From Pseudomonadota bacterium (GTDB taxonomy: Bacteria > Pseudomonadota > Gammaproteobacteria > Burkholderiales > Ferrovaceae): a DNA stretch of 7,051 nt. This document shows, piece by piece, positions 1 to 6,588 of the stretch; position 1 is the first letter of the stretch; each line of letters opens with the position of its first letter. A model generated the notes under the pieces. That model saw only the letters and a program-made list of their open reading frames with translations, ran no database searches and was not told where the DNA came from. The stretch is taken from contig JAJZHC010000071.1 of assembly GCA_021804705.1 (NCBI GenBank), forward strand, positions 1-7,051. The letters run 5' to 3'. The position numbers and the translations under genes were made by a program.

Positions 1-1
1 G

Positions 2-589
2 CTCGACACTACCGTACGCGCACTTTATCCTGAGACCGTGCCTCACGTCCTGGTCAGCGACACGGTAGGCTTCATCAAGAACCTGCCTCATGGACTGGTG
101 GCCTCATTCAAATCAACCCTTGAGGAAGCCCTTGACGCTTCGTTGCTGCTTCATGTCATCGATGCCAGCGACCCAGGGTTTGAACGTCAGTTGGAGGTCA
201 CCGACAAGGTACTTGCCGAGATCGGAGCTGAGACCGTACCCCGCATTCGCGTATTCAACAAGATGGACCAAGTAGGCGATGCCACAGCACAGGCCGAACA
301 TGAAGCCATGTTGTGCGCGCGGTACCCGGACTGCTTCGTCATGAGTGCGCGCCACAGGGATGATGTAGCAATGCTGCACAAAGCTATCGTCGCGTTTTTC
401 CGGAAGGATCTCATAGAAACCGAATTGTTTCTTCCCTGGTCGGCACAGAAACTGCGCGGTGAGATTTTTTCAGGTTGTGAGGTATTGGAAGAGCATTCGG
501 ATACCGAAGGCGCGTTCTTTCGTGTACGCGGAACGCGCGACGTACTGGAGGGACTGACCTCTCAACTTGCGGCAATCATCAAGGCGTAA
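2..589 (+). CDS. hflX: HflX-family ribosome-associated GTPase, 3' part (5' end outside window)
   Basis: C-terminal 195 residues of an HflX GTPase. The frame is open to the left edge and ends with TAA at 587-589. A GTG at 38 could be read as a start but lies inside the conserved G domain, so the gene is truncated by the window and does not begin there. Visible motifs are the switch-I region LDTTVR at bases 2-19, G3 DTVGF (residues 20-24 of the visible part), G4 NKMD (bases 257-268) and G5 SAR (344-352). The Walker A motif must lie upstream. A short C-terminal domain follows the G domain. Family knowledge: HflX binds 50S/70S ribosomes and splits stalled ones using GTP. Here it sits beside a tRNA gene and lptF, not hfq and hflKC as in E. 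coli, although what lies to its left is unseen. It could be a second hflX paralog of the genome. Family assignment is firm; orthology to E. coli HflX is less so. Confidence 0.9.
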   Translation, partial: LDTTVRALYPETVPHVLVSDTVGFIKNLPHGLVASFKSTLEEALDASLLLHVIDASDPGFERQLEVTDKVLAEIGAETVPRIRVFNKMDQVGDATAQAEHEAMLCARYPDCFVMSARHRDDVAMLHKAIVAFFRKDLIETELFLPWSAQKLRGEIFSGCEVLEEHSDTEGAFFRVRGTRDVLEGLTSQLAAIIKA

Positions 590-605
590 CGCGAGGCAAC
601 ACTAC

Positions 606-696
606 TGGCGGAGAGGGCGGGATTCGAACCCGCGTTAGGTTATTCACCTAAACACGCTTTCCAGGCGTGCGACTTAAACCGCTCATCCACCTCTCC
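606..696 (-). tRNA. serX-type tRNA-Ser(GGA): tRNA-Ser with anticodon GGA
   Basis: Read on the minus strand, the RNA begins GGAGAGG (696-690), which pairs perfectly with CCTCTCC (616-610) to form a 7-bp acceptor stem. Discriminator G (609) follows, then an encoded CCA (608-606). The anticodon stem-loop is CACGC-CTGGAAA-GCGTG, giving anticodon GGA, which reads UCC and UCU serine codons. The T arm carries GCGGG-TTCGAAT-CCCGC. The long variable arm, stem TTAGG/CCTAA, marks a class II tRNA and fits serine. All parts needed for function are present in 91 nt including CCA. It has its own promoter and lies tail-to-tail with hflX, whose stop is 16 bp away. Confidence 0.97.
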
Positions 697-707
697 GAAG
701 GCCGCGA

Positions 708-737
708 ATTATACCGGAGTTTCATATCCAAGGTCCA
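708..737 (-). promoter_or_regulatory. Promoter of tRNA-Ser(GGA)
   Basis: On the minus strand there is a perfect -10 hexamer TATAAT (713-708). An 18-bp spacer separates it from a -35-like TGGACC (737-732, four of six consensus bases). Transcription would begin near 700-702, leaving only about four to six bases before the mature tRNA 5' end at 696. The bases just after the -10 read TCGCGG, a GC-rich discriminator of the kind found at stringently controlled stable-RNA promoters. Motif positions are seen; activity and stringent control are inferred. Confidence 0.7.
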
Positions 738-754
738 TGAAATTGATGTGAGCT

Positions 755-790
755 ACTTTCTACGTGCTACGTCGGCGCACGTAGGAAAGT
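755..790 (-). other. Strong stem-loop across the lptF stop codon
   Basis: The inverted repeat ACTTTCTACGTGC (755-767) and GCACGTAGGAAAGT (777-790) pair along 13 bp with one bulged base and a nine-base loop. The lptF TAG stop (762-760 on the minus strand) lies within one arm. No U-run follows in the direction of lptF transcription, so it is not a classic intrinsic terminator. It may protect the 3' end of the mRNA, help factor-dependent termination before the tRNA promoter, or simply be coding sequence with symmetry. Confidence 0.6.
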
Positions 791-1860
791 AACCAACGCG
801 GTGACCAGAGCCACTGTCGGCGCTGCAATAGCAGTACTCCCAGCGTCAAAAACAGCAGGTGCACAGGAAAGATTCCAACCCAGGGAGAAAGCCTGCCCTG
901 CACCACCCAGGCTTGCGCGATGCTCATGGTGTTGTAATACACCATGTATGCCAGCAAAGCGAAAATCATGTTGGAAGAGCGCCCACCCCGCGTATTGACG
1001 TAAGACAGCGGAATGGCAAAGACAGCCAGCACGATGAGGCTGATGGGCAGCCCCAGACGCCAATGAATCTCTCCCCATCCGTCCAGTGTGGGATTGTTGA
1101 AAAGCTGCCCCACATTCATGGATTTGACTGAAATGGCGCTGCTGCTGACCCCTTTCTGGTCCACCCGCAACTGTGCCTCATCAAAATCAATCAACGAATA
1201 GCTGGCTGTGCCGGCTTCGCCTTCATAACGCCGCCCCTGCTGCAGCACGATAAACCGGTCTCCGTTTGGGTGAGCCGCCACGAACCCTTTGTTGGCAGCG
1301 ATGACGCCCAGCTTGTGATCCTGCACGGACTGCACGAATACATTGGACACCTTGTCCTTGCTTTCGCTGATGGCATCGACGAAAAACACCTGGTCAGATT
1401 GGCGTGATTCGCGAAACACCCCCGGCGTGATCTGTGAGGTCTCGTCGCGGCTGTCCAGCTTAGTCTGGTATTCTGCCCGCTTGCCAATAGCCCATGGAGA
1501 GACCACGAGACTCATGAGAGCCACAACCAATGCCATGGGCAGCGCAAAGGCCAGGACCGGACGAACGAATCGGGACAGGCTGACCCCGGAGCTCAGCCAA
1601 ATGATCATTTCAGAGTCGCGATAGCACCGCGTCAGTGTCATCAAAAGCGCGGTAAATACTGCCGCTGACAGGATGACTGGCAGATAGGTGAGCGCGCCAA
1701 AAGCCACCATGGCGGCGACTGCATCGGCAGATAGTGCCCCGCCAGCGGCCAAGCCCAGCAATTTGACCACGGTGACAGTCAAAAGGATGGACAACAGCAC
1801 CATCAGGGCCATGACGGCAGTCCGGCTGAATTCCTTGCGAAGCGAACGACTGAAGATCAT
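760..1860 (-). CDS. lptF: LptF, permease subunit of the LPS export ABC transporter
   Basis: Inner-membrane permease of the LptB2FG complex, which extracts lipopolysaccharide from the inner membrane and passes it to LptC/LptA. The protein of 366 residues matches the usual family length. The layout is typical: basic N-terminus MIFSRSLRKE, TM1 about 14-37, TM2 about 48-76, a cytoplasmic coupling segment (YRDSEMIIW, 80-88) that would contact LptB, TM3 about 101-123, a periplasmic jellyroll domain about 125-265, TM4 about 268-289, TM5 about 297-319, TM6 about 327-346, and a basic tail. I chose the ATG at 1860 because family proteins start with this M-I-F-x-R-x-L motif. An in-frame start at 1923 would add 21 atypical residues and run into pepA. 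The ribosome binding site is weak (GGA close to the start). It is divergent from pepA as in E. coli, but lptG does not follow; a tRNA gene does. Confidence 0.95.
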   Translation of the reverse strand: MIFSRSLRKEFSRTAVMALMVLLSILLTVTVVKLLGLAAGGALSADAVAAMVAFGALTYLPVILSAAVFTALLMTLTRCYRDSEMIIWLSSGVSLSRFVRPVLAFALPMALVVALMSLVVSPWAIGKRAEYQTKLDSRDETSQITPGVFRESRQSDQVFFVDAISESKDKVSNVFVQSVQDHKLGVIAANKGFVAAHPNGDRFIVLQQGRRYEGEAGTASYSLIDFDEAQLRVDQKGVSSSAISVKSMNVGQLFNNPTLDGWGEIHWRLGLPISLIVLAVFAIPLSYVNTRGGRSSNMIFALLAYMVYYNTMSIAQAWVVQGRLSPWVGIFPVHLLFLTLGVLLLQRRQWLWSPRWLLSYVRRRST

Positions 1861-1863
1861 AAT
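1835..1863 (+). promoter_or_regulatory. Predicted sigma70-type promoter of the pepA-holC-valS operon
   Basis: TTGCGA at 1835-1840 (four of six consensus bases) is followed by a 17-bp spacer and CATAAT at 1858-1863 (five of six). The predicted start is near 1870, giving a leader of about 40 nt to the pepA GTG. The -10 hexamer contains the complement of the lptF ATG (1858-1860), so RNA polymerase here would sit on the lptF translation start. The only intergenic space is 1861-1909, so the divergent lptF promoter must overlap or lie within pepA. I found no convincing lptF promoter. Confidence 0.55.
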
Positions 1864-1898
1864 TTCCGTTTTTATTCGCAATATTAAGCAAATCGCCT

Positions 1899-1904
1899 GG
1901 AGAG
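1899..1904 (+). promoter_or_regulatory. Ribosome binding site of pepA
   Basis: GGAGAG lies five bases before a GTG at 1910. This is the strongest Shine-Dalgarno match in the area. It fixes the pepA start at GTG 1910 and not at the upstream in-frame ATG 1688, which lies inside lptF. Confidence 0.8.
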
Positions 1905-1909
1905 ATACT

Positions 1910-3397
1910 GTGGAATTTAGCATAAAAGCTCAATCGCCCGAGAAAGTCCGTACCGGATGTGTCGTCGTCGGTGTTGCCGAAGGCCGTCGCCTGTCGCCGA
2001 GCGCCAAGGCCTTGGACGCCGCGGCAGGACAGCATCTGTCCCGCCTGCTCAAACAGGGCGATCTTTCCGCCAAATTGGGCCAGTCCCTGCTGCTCTTCGG
2101 TGTTCCTGGAGTCGCCGCAGAAAGGGTTCTCCTGGTGAGCACCGGCTCGGAAAAAAAACTCAATGACCGTGAATACCGCACTCTGGTGCGCAGCGTCGTA
2201 CAGACGCTCGACGGCACAGGCGCCAAGGACGCGCTATTTTGCCTCACAGAAATTTCCGTGGCAGATCGCGATGAAGAATGGAATCTGGAGCAACTGATTC
2301 TGACCGCCCGTGAATCCAGTTATCGCATTACAAGAGTGGCCGACAAGCAGGACCCCGCCTGCACGCTATCCCAGGTGGCCATTCCTGCTTCCGAAAAAAT
2401 CAAGCCGGCTGCGCTTGCCACCCTCATCTCACGCTGCCAGGCCATTGCCAACGGCATGGCTTTGACACGCGATCTTGGCAATATGCCCCCCAATCTCTGC
2501 ACTCCATCCTATCTTGCCCAAAGCGCAAAATCCTTGGGCAAACGATGGAAATTGAAGGTTGAAGTACTGGAACAGGCCCACATGGAAAAACTGGGCATGG
2601 GTGCGTTGCTCGCGGTGGCCGCAGGCAGCCGTCAGCCCCCCAAGCTGATCGTCATGCACTACGCCGGCGCGGCAAAAAACCAGAAACCGGTGGTGTTGGT
2701 AGGCAAGGGCATCACCTTTGACACTGGCGGCATTTCGCTTAAGCCGGCACCGGAAATGGACGAGATGAAATTTGACATGTGCGGCGCTGCCAGCGTTTTT
2801 GGCACCATGCGCGCCGTGGCTGAAATGAAACTCCCCATTAACCTGATTGCCGTCATCCCCACCTGTGAAAACATGCCTGATGGCAATGCCACTCGGCCGG
2901 GCGACATCGTTCGCAGCATGTCCGGGCAAACCATAGAAATTCTCAATACGGATGCCGAAGGCCGCCTCATCCTGTGTGATGCCCTCACCTACGCAGAAAA
3001 GTTTCAACCCGACACCATCATCGACGTGGCCACCCTGACGGGCGCTTGCGTCATCGCACTGGGGCATGAAGCGGCTGGGCTGTTTGCCAACGATGACAAG
3101 CTGTGCGAAAAGTTGAAGGCAGCAGGCGATTACACCGGGGATCGTGCCTGGCCCATGCCCCTGTGGGAAGAGTATCAGGACGGACTTAAAACCAACTTTG
3201 CCGACATGGCCAATGTGGCAGGCAGGCCTGGTGGCAGCATTACCGCAGCGAGTTTTCTGGCCCGTTTTACCCGAAAGATGCGTTGGGCCCACCTCGACAT
3301 CGCTGGCGTCGCCTACAAGGGCGGCAAGGACAAGGGAGCCACAGGGCGTCCGGTCAAGTTGTTTTGCCGCTACCTGATCCAACGCAGCGGACAGTAA
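1910..3397 (+). CDS. pepA: Leucyl aminopeptidase PepA (M17 family, cytosol aminopeptidase)
   Basis: Two-metal aminopeptidase that removes N-terminal residues, with a preference for leucine, from peptides in the cytoplasm; family members are hexamers. The product has 495 residues, near the usual length. The N-terminal macrodomain-like part (about 1-160) starts VEFSIKA, close to E. coli MEFSVKS, which supports the GTG start. The catalytic domain has all expected residues: metal ligands K266, D271 (in GITFDTGGISLK), D289 (in KFDMCGAA), D348 and E350 (in NTDAEGRL), and catalytic K278 and R352. Each is exactly 16 less than its E. coli counterpart. In E. coli PepA also binds DNA in Xer recombination and carAB control; whether this one does is unknown. 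An A8 run at 2151-2158 encodes part of E81-K82-K83. It is the first gene of the operon with holC and valS and is divergent from lptF. Confidence 0.97.
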   Translation: MEFSIKAQSPEKVRTGCVVVGVAEGRRLSPSAKALDAAAGQHLSRLLKQGDLSAKLGQSLLLFGVPGVAAERVLLVSTGSEKKLNDREYRTLVRSVVQTLDGTGAKDALFCLTEISVADRDEEWNLEQLILTARESSYRITRVADKQDPACTLSQVAIPASEKIKPAALATLISRCQAIANGMALTRDLGNMPPNLCTPSYLAQSAKSLGKRWKLKVEVLEQAHMEKLGMGALLAVAAGSRQPPKLIVMHYAGAAKNQKPVVLVGKGITFDTGGISLKPAPEMDEMKFDMCGAASVFGTMRAVAEMKLPINLIAVIPTCENMPDGNATRPGDIVRSMSGQTIEILNTDAEGRLILCDALTYAEKFQPDTIIDVATLTGACVIALGHEAAGLFANDDKLCEKLKAAGDYTGDRAWPMPLWEEYQDGLKTNFADMANVAGRPGGSITAASFLARFTRKMRWAHLDIAGVAYKGGKDKGATGRPVKLFCRYLIQRSGQ

Positions 3398-3408
3398 TGG
3401 CATCGTGA
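3397..3408 (+). other. Three-codon mini-ORF linking pepA and holC
   Basis: The last base of the pepA TAA stop begins ATG (3397-3399) in the sequence TAATG. This opens a reading frame of ATG GCA TCG and then TGA at 3406-3408. That TGA overlaps the holC GTG start (GTGA, 3405-3408). A ribosome finishing pepA could restart on ATG and terminate exactly on the holC start. The overlaps are seen; a role in translational coupling is an inference. Confidence 0.4.
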
Positions 3409-3833
3409 CTCGGATCGATTTTTATACCCATGTACTGGACAAGCTGCCCGTCGCCATCCAACTCATCGGCAAAGCCTGGGATCGCGGTTTGAACGTGTGG
3501 GTGCGGGTAGCCGATGATGCCGCCGCTTCCAGGCTGGATCAAGGACTATGGACTCACCCTTCGACAGGGTTCATCCCCCACTGCAAATCGGACCATGCTC
3601 TGGCCAAGGAGACGCCCATCATTATCGATGCTGCTGCAGTGGAACCCAGTACCGATCAGATTCTGATCAACCTGCATCCGGAGCGCCCGGAATATTTTTC
3701 GCGATTTGAGCGCCTGATCGAGATCGTGAGCCTGGACGACCAGGATCGCAAACTGGCCAGGGAACGCTTCATATTTTATAGGGACCGTGGATTTGAAATT
3801 CACTCCCACGATTTGAGCCATTCAAAGATCTAA
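3405..3833 (+). CDS. holC: DNA polymerase III subunit chi
   Basis: Chi is an accessory subunit of the replicative clamp loader. In E. coli it joins the complex through psi and binds the C-terminal tail of SSB, tying the clamp loader to coated lagging-strand DNA. The product has 142 residues against 147 in E. coli. Family signs are the start MTRIDFY, the block LDQGLWTHPSTGFIPH (about residues 44-59; the E. coli equivalent is LDEALWARPAESFVPH), the central ILINL strand, and the C-terminal LARERFIFYRDRGFEI. The start is GTG; no ATG lies nearby in frame and no good Shine-Dalgarno precedes it, so translation probably depends on pepA. It lies seven bases after pepA and four before valS, the same order as in E. 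coli. Confidence 0.93.
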   Translation: MTRIDFYTHVLDKLPVAIQLIGKAWDRGLNVWVRVADDAAASRLDQGLWTHPSTGFIPHCKSDHALAKETPIIIDAAAVEPSTDQILINLHPERPEYFSRFERLIEIVSLDDQDRKLARERFIFYRDRGFEIHSHDLSHSKI

Positions 3834-3837
3834 CCCC

Positions 3838-6588
3838 ATGGAAATCGCAAAAAGCTTTGAACCCCACCCCATCGAGGCCCGCTGGTACGCCGAATGGGAA
3901 TCACGCGGCTATTTCAAGGCCTCCATGGATGCAAATGCCAGACCATACTGCATCCTGCTGCCCCCACCCAACGTCACCGGCACGCTGCACATGGGTCACG
4001 CTTTCCAGCACACCCTCATGGATTGCTTGATTCGGTATCGCCGCATGATGGGAGACAACGTGTTGTGGCAGGCCGGCACGGACCATGCCGGCATCGCCAC
4101 CCAGATCGTGGTGGAAAGGCAGCTGGAAGCACAACAACTGGATCGCCGTACGATGGGACGCGACGCTTTCCTCGAGCGGGTATGGCAGTGGAAGGAACAA
4201 TCGGGTTCCACCATTACCCGCCAAATGCGCCGTCTGGGCAGTTCCTGTGATTGGTCCCGCGAACGCTTCACCATGGACGAGGGCTTGAGCAGGGCTGTGG
4301 CTCGGGTATTTGTGCAGCTTTATCGCGAAGGGCTGATCTACCGCGGCAAACGTCTGGTCAACTGGGACCCCGTGTTGCAAACTGCCGTGTCCGACCTGGA
4401 AGTGGTGTCGGAAGAAGAAGACGGCAAGCTCTGGCATATTCGTTATCCGCTCGCATCCGGCCAGGGCGCGCTGGTAGTGGCCACCACCCGTCCTGAAACA
4501 ATGCTGGGTGACATGGCCGTGGCGGTTCATCCGGATGACCCGCGCTACCGACACATGATCGGACAGCATGTACTGCTACCCCTGACCGGGCGCAACATTC
4601 CCATTATTGCCGACACCTATGTGGACCCCGCTTTCGGCACCGGCTGCGTGAAGATTACGCCGGCCCACGATTTCAACGACTACCAGGTAGGACAGCGGCA
4701 TCAGCTTGAACCCATTTCCATTTTCACCCTGGACGCCCGCATCAACGACAACGCACCCAAAGCCTACCGCGGCATGGACCGCTTTGAGGCGCGTACCCGC
4801 ATCCTGGCCGATCTTGAAGCCCAGGGTTTGCTGGATAGTGTGAAGTCGCACAAGCTGATGGTCCCGCGCGGGGATCGCACCCGACAGGTCATCGAACCCA
4901 TGCTCTCCGACCAGTGGTTTGTCTCCATGACGGGCATGGCTGACAACGCCCTCTCAGTCATCAGGGAAGGGAAAATCCGTTTCGTTCCCGAAAACTGGAC
5001 CAGCACCTACAACCACTGGCTGGACAACATCCAGGACTGGTGCATTTCCCGCCAACTCTGGTGGGGGCACCGCATCCCCGCCTGGTATGACGATGAAGGA
5101 CGCGTGTATGTGGCTGAAACCAAAGCTGAAGCGGTCATCATTGCTGGCGGCAAGACACTGACACAGGATGAGGACGTTCTCGACACATGGTTTTCATCGG
5201 CACTCTGGCCTTTTTCCACGCTGGGATGGCCCGATAAAACTGCCGAGCTGGGCACATTCCTGCCTTCGAGCGTGCTGGTCACGGGCTTTGACATCATCTT
5301 CTTCTGGGTGGCACGCATGATCATGATGACCACCCACTTCACCGGCCACGTGCCCTTCGAAGAGGTCTATGTCACCGGATTGGTGCGCGATGCCCACGGT
5401 CAGAAAATGAGCAAGTCCAAGGGCAACATCCTGGACCCCATTGACCTGATCGACGGCATTGGCCTGGAATCGCTGGTGCAAAAGCGCACCAGCAACTTGA
5501 TGGACCCCAAGCAGGCTGCCGCCATTGAAATAAGCACCCGCAAGGAATTTCCGGACGGCATTCCAAGTTTTGGCACCGACGCGTTGCGCTTTACCTTCGC
5601 CAGCCTCGCCACCCATGGGCGCGACATTAAGTTTGATTTGCAGCGATGCGAAGGCTACCGCAACTTCTGCAACAAGCTTTGGAATGCCACACGCTATGTA
5701 CTGATGAACGTGGAGGGACAGGATTGCGGACTGGACCCTGCCCTGCCCGTCTCATTGTCCGTTGCAGACCGCTGGATCATCAGCCGCTTGCAGGATGCCG
5801 AAGCCGCCGTGCACGAAGCGTTCAAAACCTATCGTTTTGACCTGGCAGCGCGGGCGCTTTATGAATTCCTGTGGGACGAATATTGCGACTGGTATGTGGA
5901 GCTTGCCAAGACCCAACTCGCACAGGCGGATGATGCAGTTCAGCGCGGTACGCGCCGGACGTTGGTTCGTGTGCTGGAGGCAACACTGCGCCTGGCGCAC
6001 CCCATCATTCCGTTCATCACGGAAGAGTTATGGCAAAGGGTTGCACCGCTCGCCGGCAAATCGGGGGCCAGCGTCATGCTTCAGCCCTACCCTCAACCCC
6101 AGAATGAAAAGCGCGACGCGACTGCTTCGGAAGCCTTGGGGCTGCTCAAGGAACTCGTCAACGCATGCCGCACCCTACGCAGTGAAATGAACGTGGGGCC
6201 TGGCGAACGCGTTCCTCTCCTGACAAGCGGTAACACCCAAAAGCTTTCGGGCCTGGAAGGTTACCTGCAATTCTTGGCCCGTCTCTCAGAAGTCTCGCCA
6301 CAGTCAGCAGGGTTGCCCGATGCCGATGCCCCCGTTGCCGTGGTAGGCGACATCCAGCTGATGCTGAAAATCGAAATTGACGTGGCCGCCGAAACGGAGA
6401 GACTCAACAAACAGATTGCCAAGCTGAAGGAGGATCTCGTCAAGGCTCAGGCCAAGCTCGACAATCCAGGGTTTGTGGAGCGCGCACCTGCTACGGTCGT
6501 AGCCCAGGAACGTGAGAGGATGGAACGCTTCTCTGTAACCCTGAAAGAGATTCAAGGCCAACTGGCACGGCTGCAAAAACGGGGCTGA
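3838..6588 (+). CDS. valS: Valyl-tRNA synthetase
   Basis: Class I synthetase that attaches valine to tRNA-Val and edits misactivated threonine. It has 916 residues, complete and within the range of bacterial ValS (E. coli 951). Visible in order: the HIGH motif as HMGH (51-54, after PPPNVTGTL); GTDHAGIATQ (about 80-89); the CP1 editing domain with TTRPETMLGD (216-225) and GTGCVKITPAHD (267-278); WCISRQLWWGHRIP (401-414); DVLDTWFSS (446-454); KMSKS (523-527); the anticodon-binding domain with NKLWNATR (612-619) and IIPFITEELWQ (723-733); and the C-terminal tRNA-binding coiled coil (about 850-916) with NPGFV at 876-880. ATG 3838 gives the expected N-terminus. The gap from holC is only CCCC and no clear Shine-Dalgarno is seen, so coupling to holC is likely. 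It is the last gene of the operon and is followed by an intrinsic terminator. Confidence 0.98.
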   Translation: MEIAKSFEPHPIEARWYAEWESRGYFKASMDANARPYCILLPPPNVTGTLHMGHAFQHTLMDCLIRYRRMMGDNVLWQAGTDHAGIATQIVVERQLEAQQLDRRTMGRDAFLERVWQWKEQSGSTITRQMRRLGSSCDWSRERFTMDEGLSRAVARVFVQLYREGLIYRGKRLVNWDPVLQTAVSDLEVVSEEEDGKLWHIRYPLASGQGALVVATTRPETMLGDMAVAVHPDDPRYRHMIGQHVLLPLTGRNIPIIADTYVDPAFGTGCVKITPAHDFNDYQVGQRHQLEPISIFTLDARINDNAPKAYRGMDRFEARTRILADLEAQGLLDSVKSHKLMVPRGDRTRQVIEPMLSDQWFVSMTGMADNALSVIREGKIRFVPENWTSTYNHWLDNIQDWCISRQLWWGHRIPAWYDDEGRVYVAETKAEAVIIAGGKTLTQDEDVLDTWFSSALWPFSTLGWPDKTAELGTFLPSSVLVTGFDIIFFWVARMIMMTTHFTGHVPFEEVYVTGLVRDAHGQKMSKSKGNILDPIDLIDGIGLESLVQKRTSNLMDPKQAAAIEISTRKEFPDGIPSFGTDALRFTFASLATHGRDIKFDLQRCEGYRNFCNKLWNATRYVLMNVEGQDCGLDPALPVSLSVADRWIISRLQDAEAAVHEAFKTYRFDLAARALYEFLWDEYCDWYVELAKTQLAQADDAVQRGTRRTLVRVLEATLRLAHPIIPFITEELWQRVAPLAGKSGASVMLQPYPQPQNEKRDATASEALGLLKELVNACRTLRSEMNVGPGERVPLLTSGNTQKLSGLEGYLQFLARLSEVSPQSAGLPDADAPVAVVGDIQLMLKIEIDVAAETERLNKQIAKLKEDLVKAQAKLDNPGFVERAPATVVAQERERMERFSVTLKEIQGQLARLQKRG

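Noticed and set aside
606..696. tRNA-Ser 3' end as an integration site for a mobile element
   Set aside because: No integrase, no second copy of the tRNA 3' end and no foreign-looking genes occur in the window.
1688..1909. N-terminal extension of pepA from an upstream ATG
   Set aside because: The added 74 residues are antisense to lptF and absent from PepA proteins. GTG 1910 has a good ribosome binding site and aligns with the E. coli start.
1861..1923. N-terminal extension of lptF from a start at 1923
   Set aside because: LptF proteins begin at the MIFSRSL motif. The extension would overlap pepA and adds residues unlike the family.
2429..3403. Open frame of 324 codons on the minus strand opposite pepA
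   Set aside because: It lies wholly antisense to a PepA with all catalytic residues conserved, and I recognise no family in its translation. It is a composition shadow.
3554..3570. CCCTTCGACAGGG motif in holC resembling a dispersed intergenic repeat found in some betaproteobacteria
   Set aside because: It encodes the conserved W-x-x-P-x-x-G/S-F-x-P-H block of chi in frame, so coding constraint explains it, and it is a single copy here.
3901..4569. Open frame of 222 codons on the minus strand opposite valS
   Set aside because: Antisense to the well-conserved catalytic part of ValS, rich in His and Gly as expected of a shadow, with no recognisable domain.
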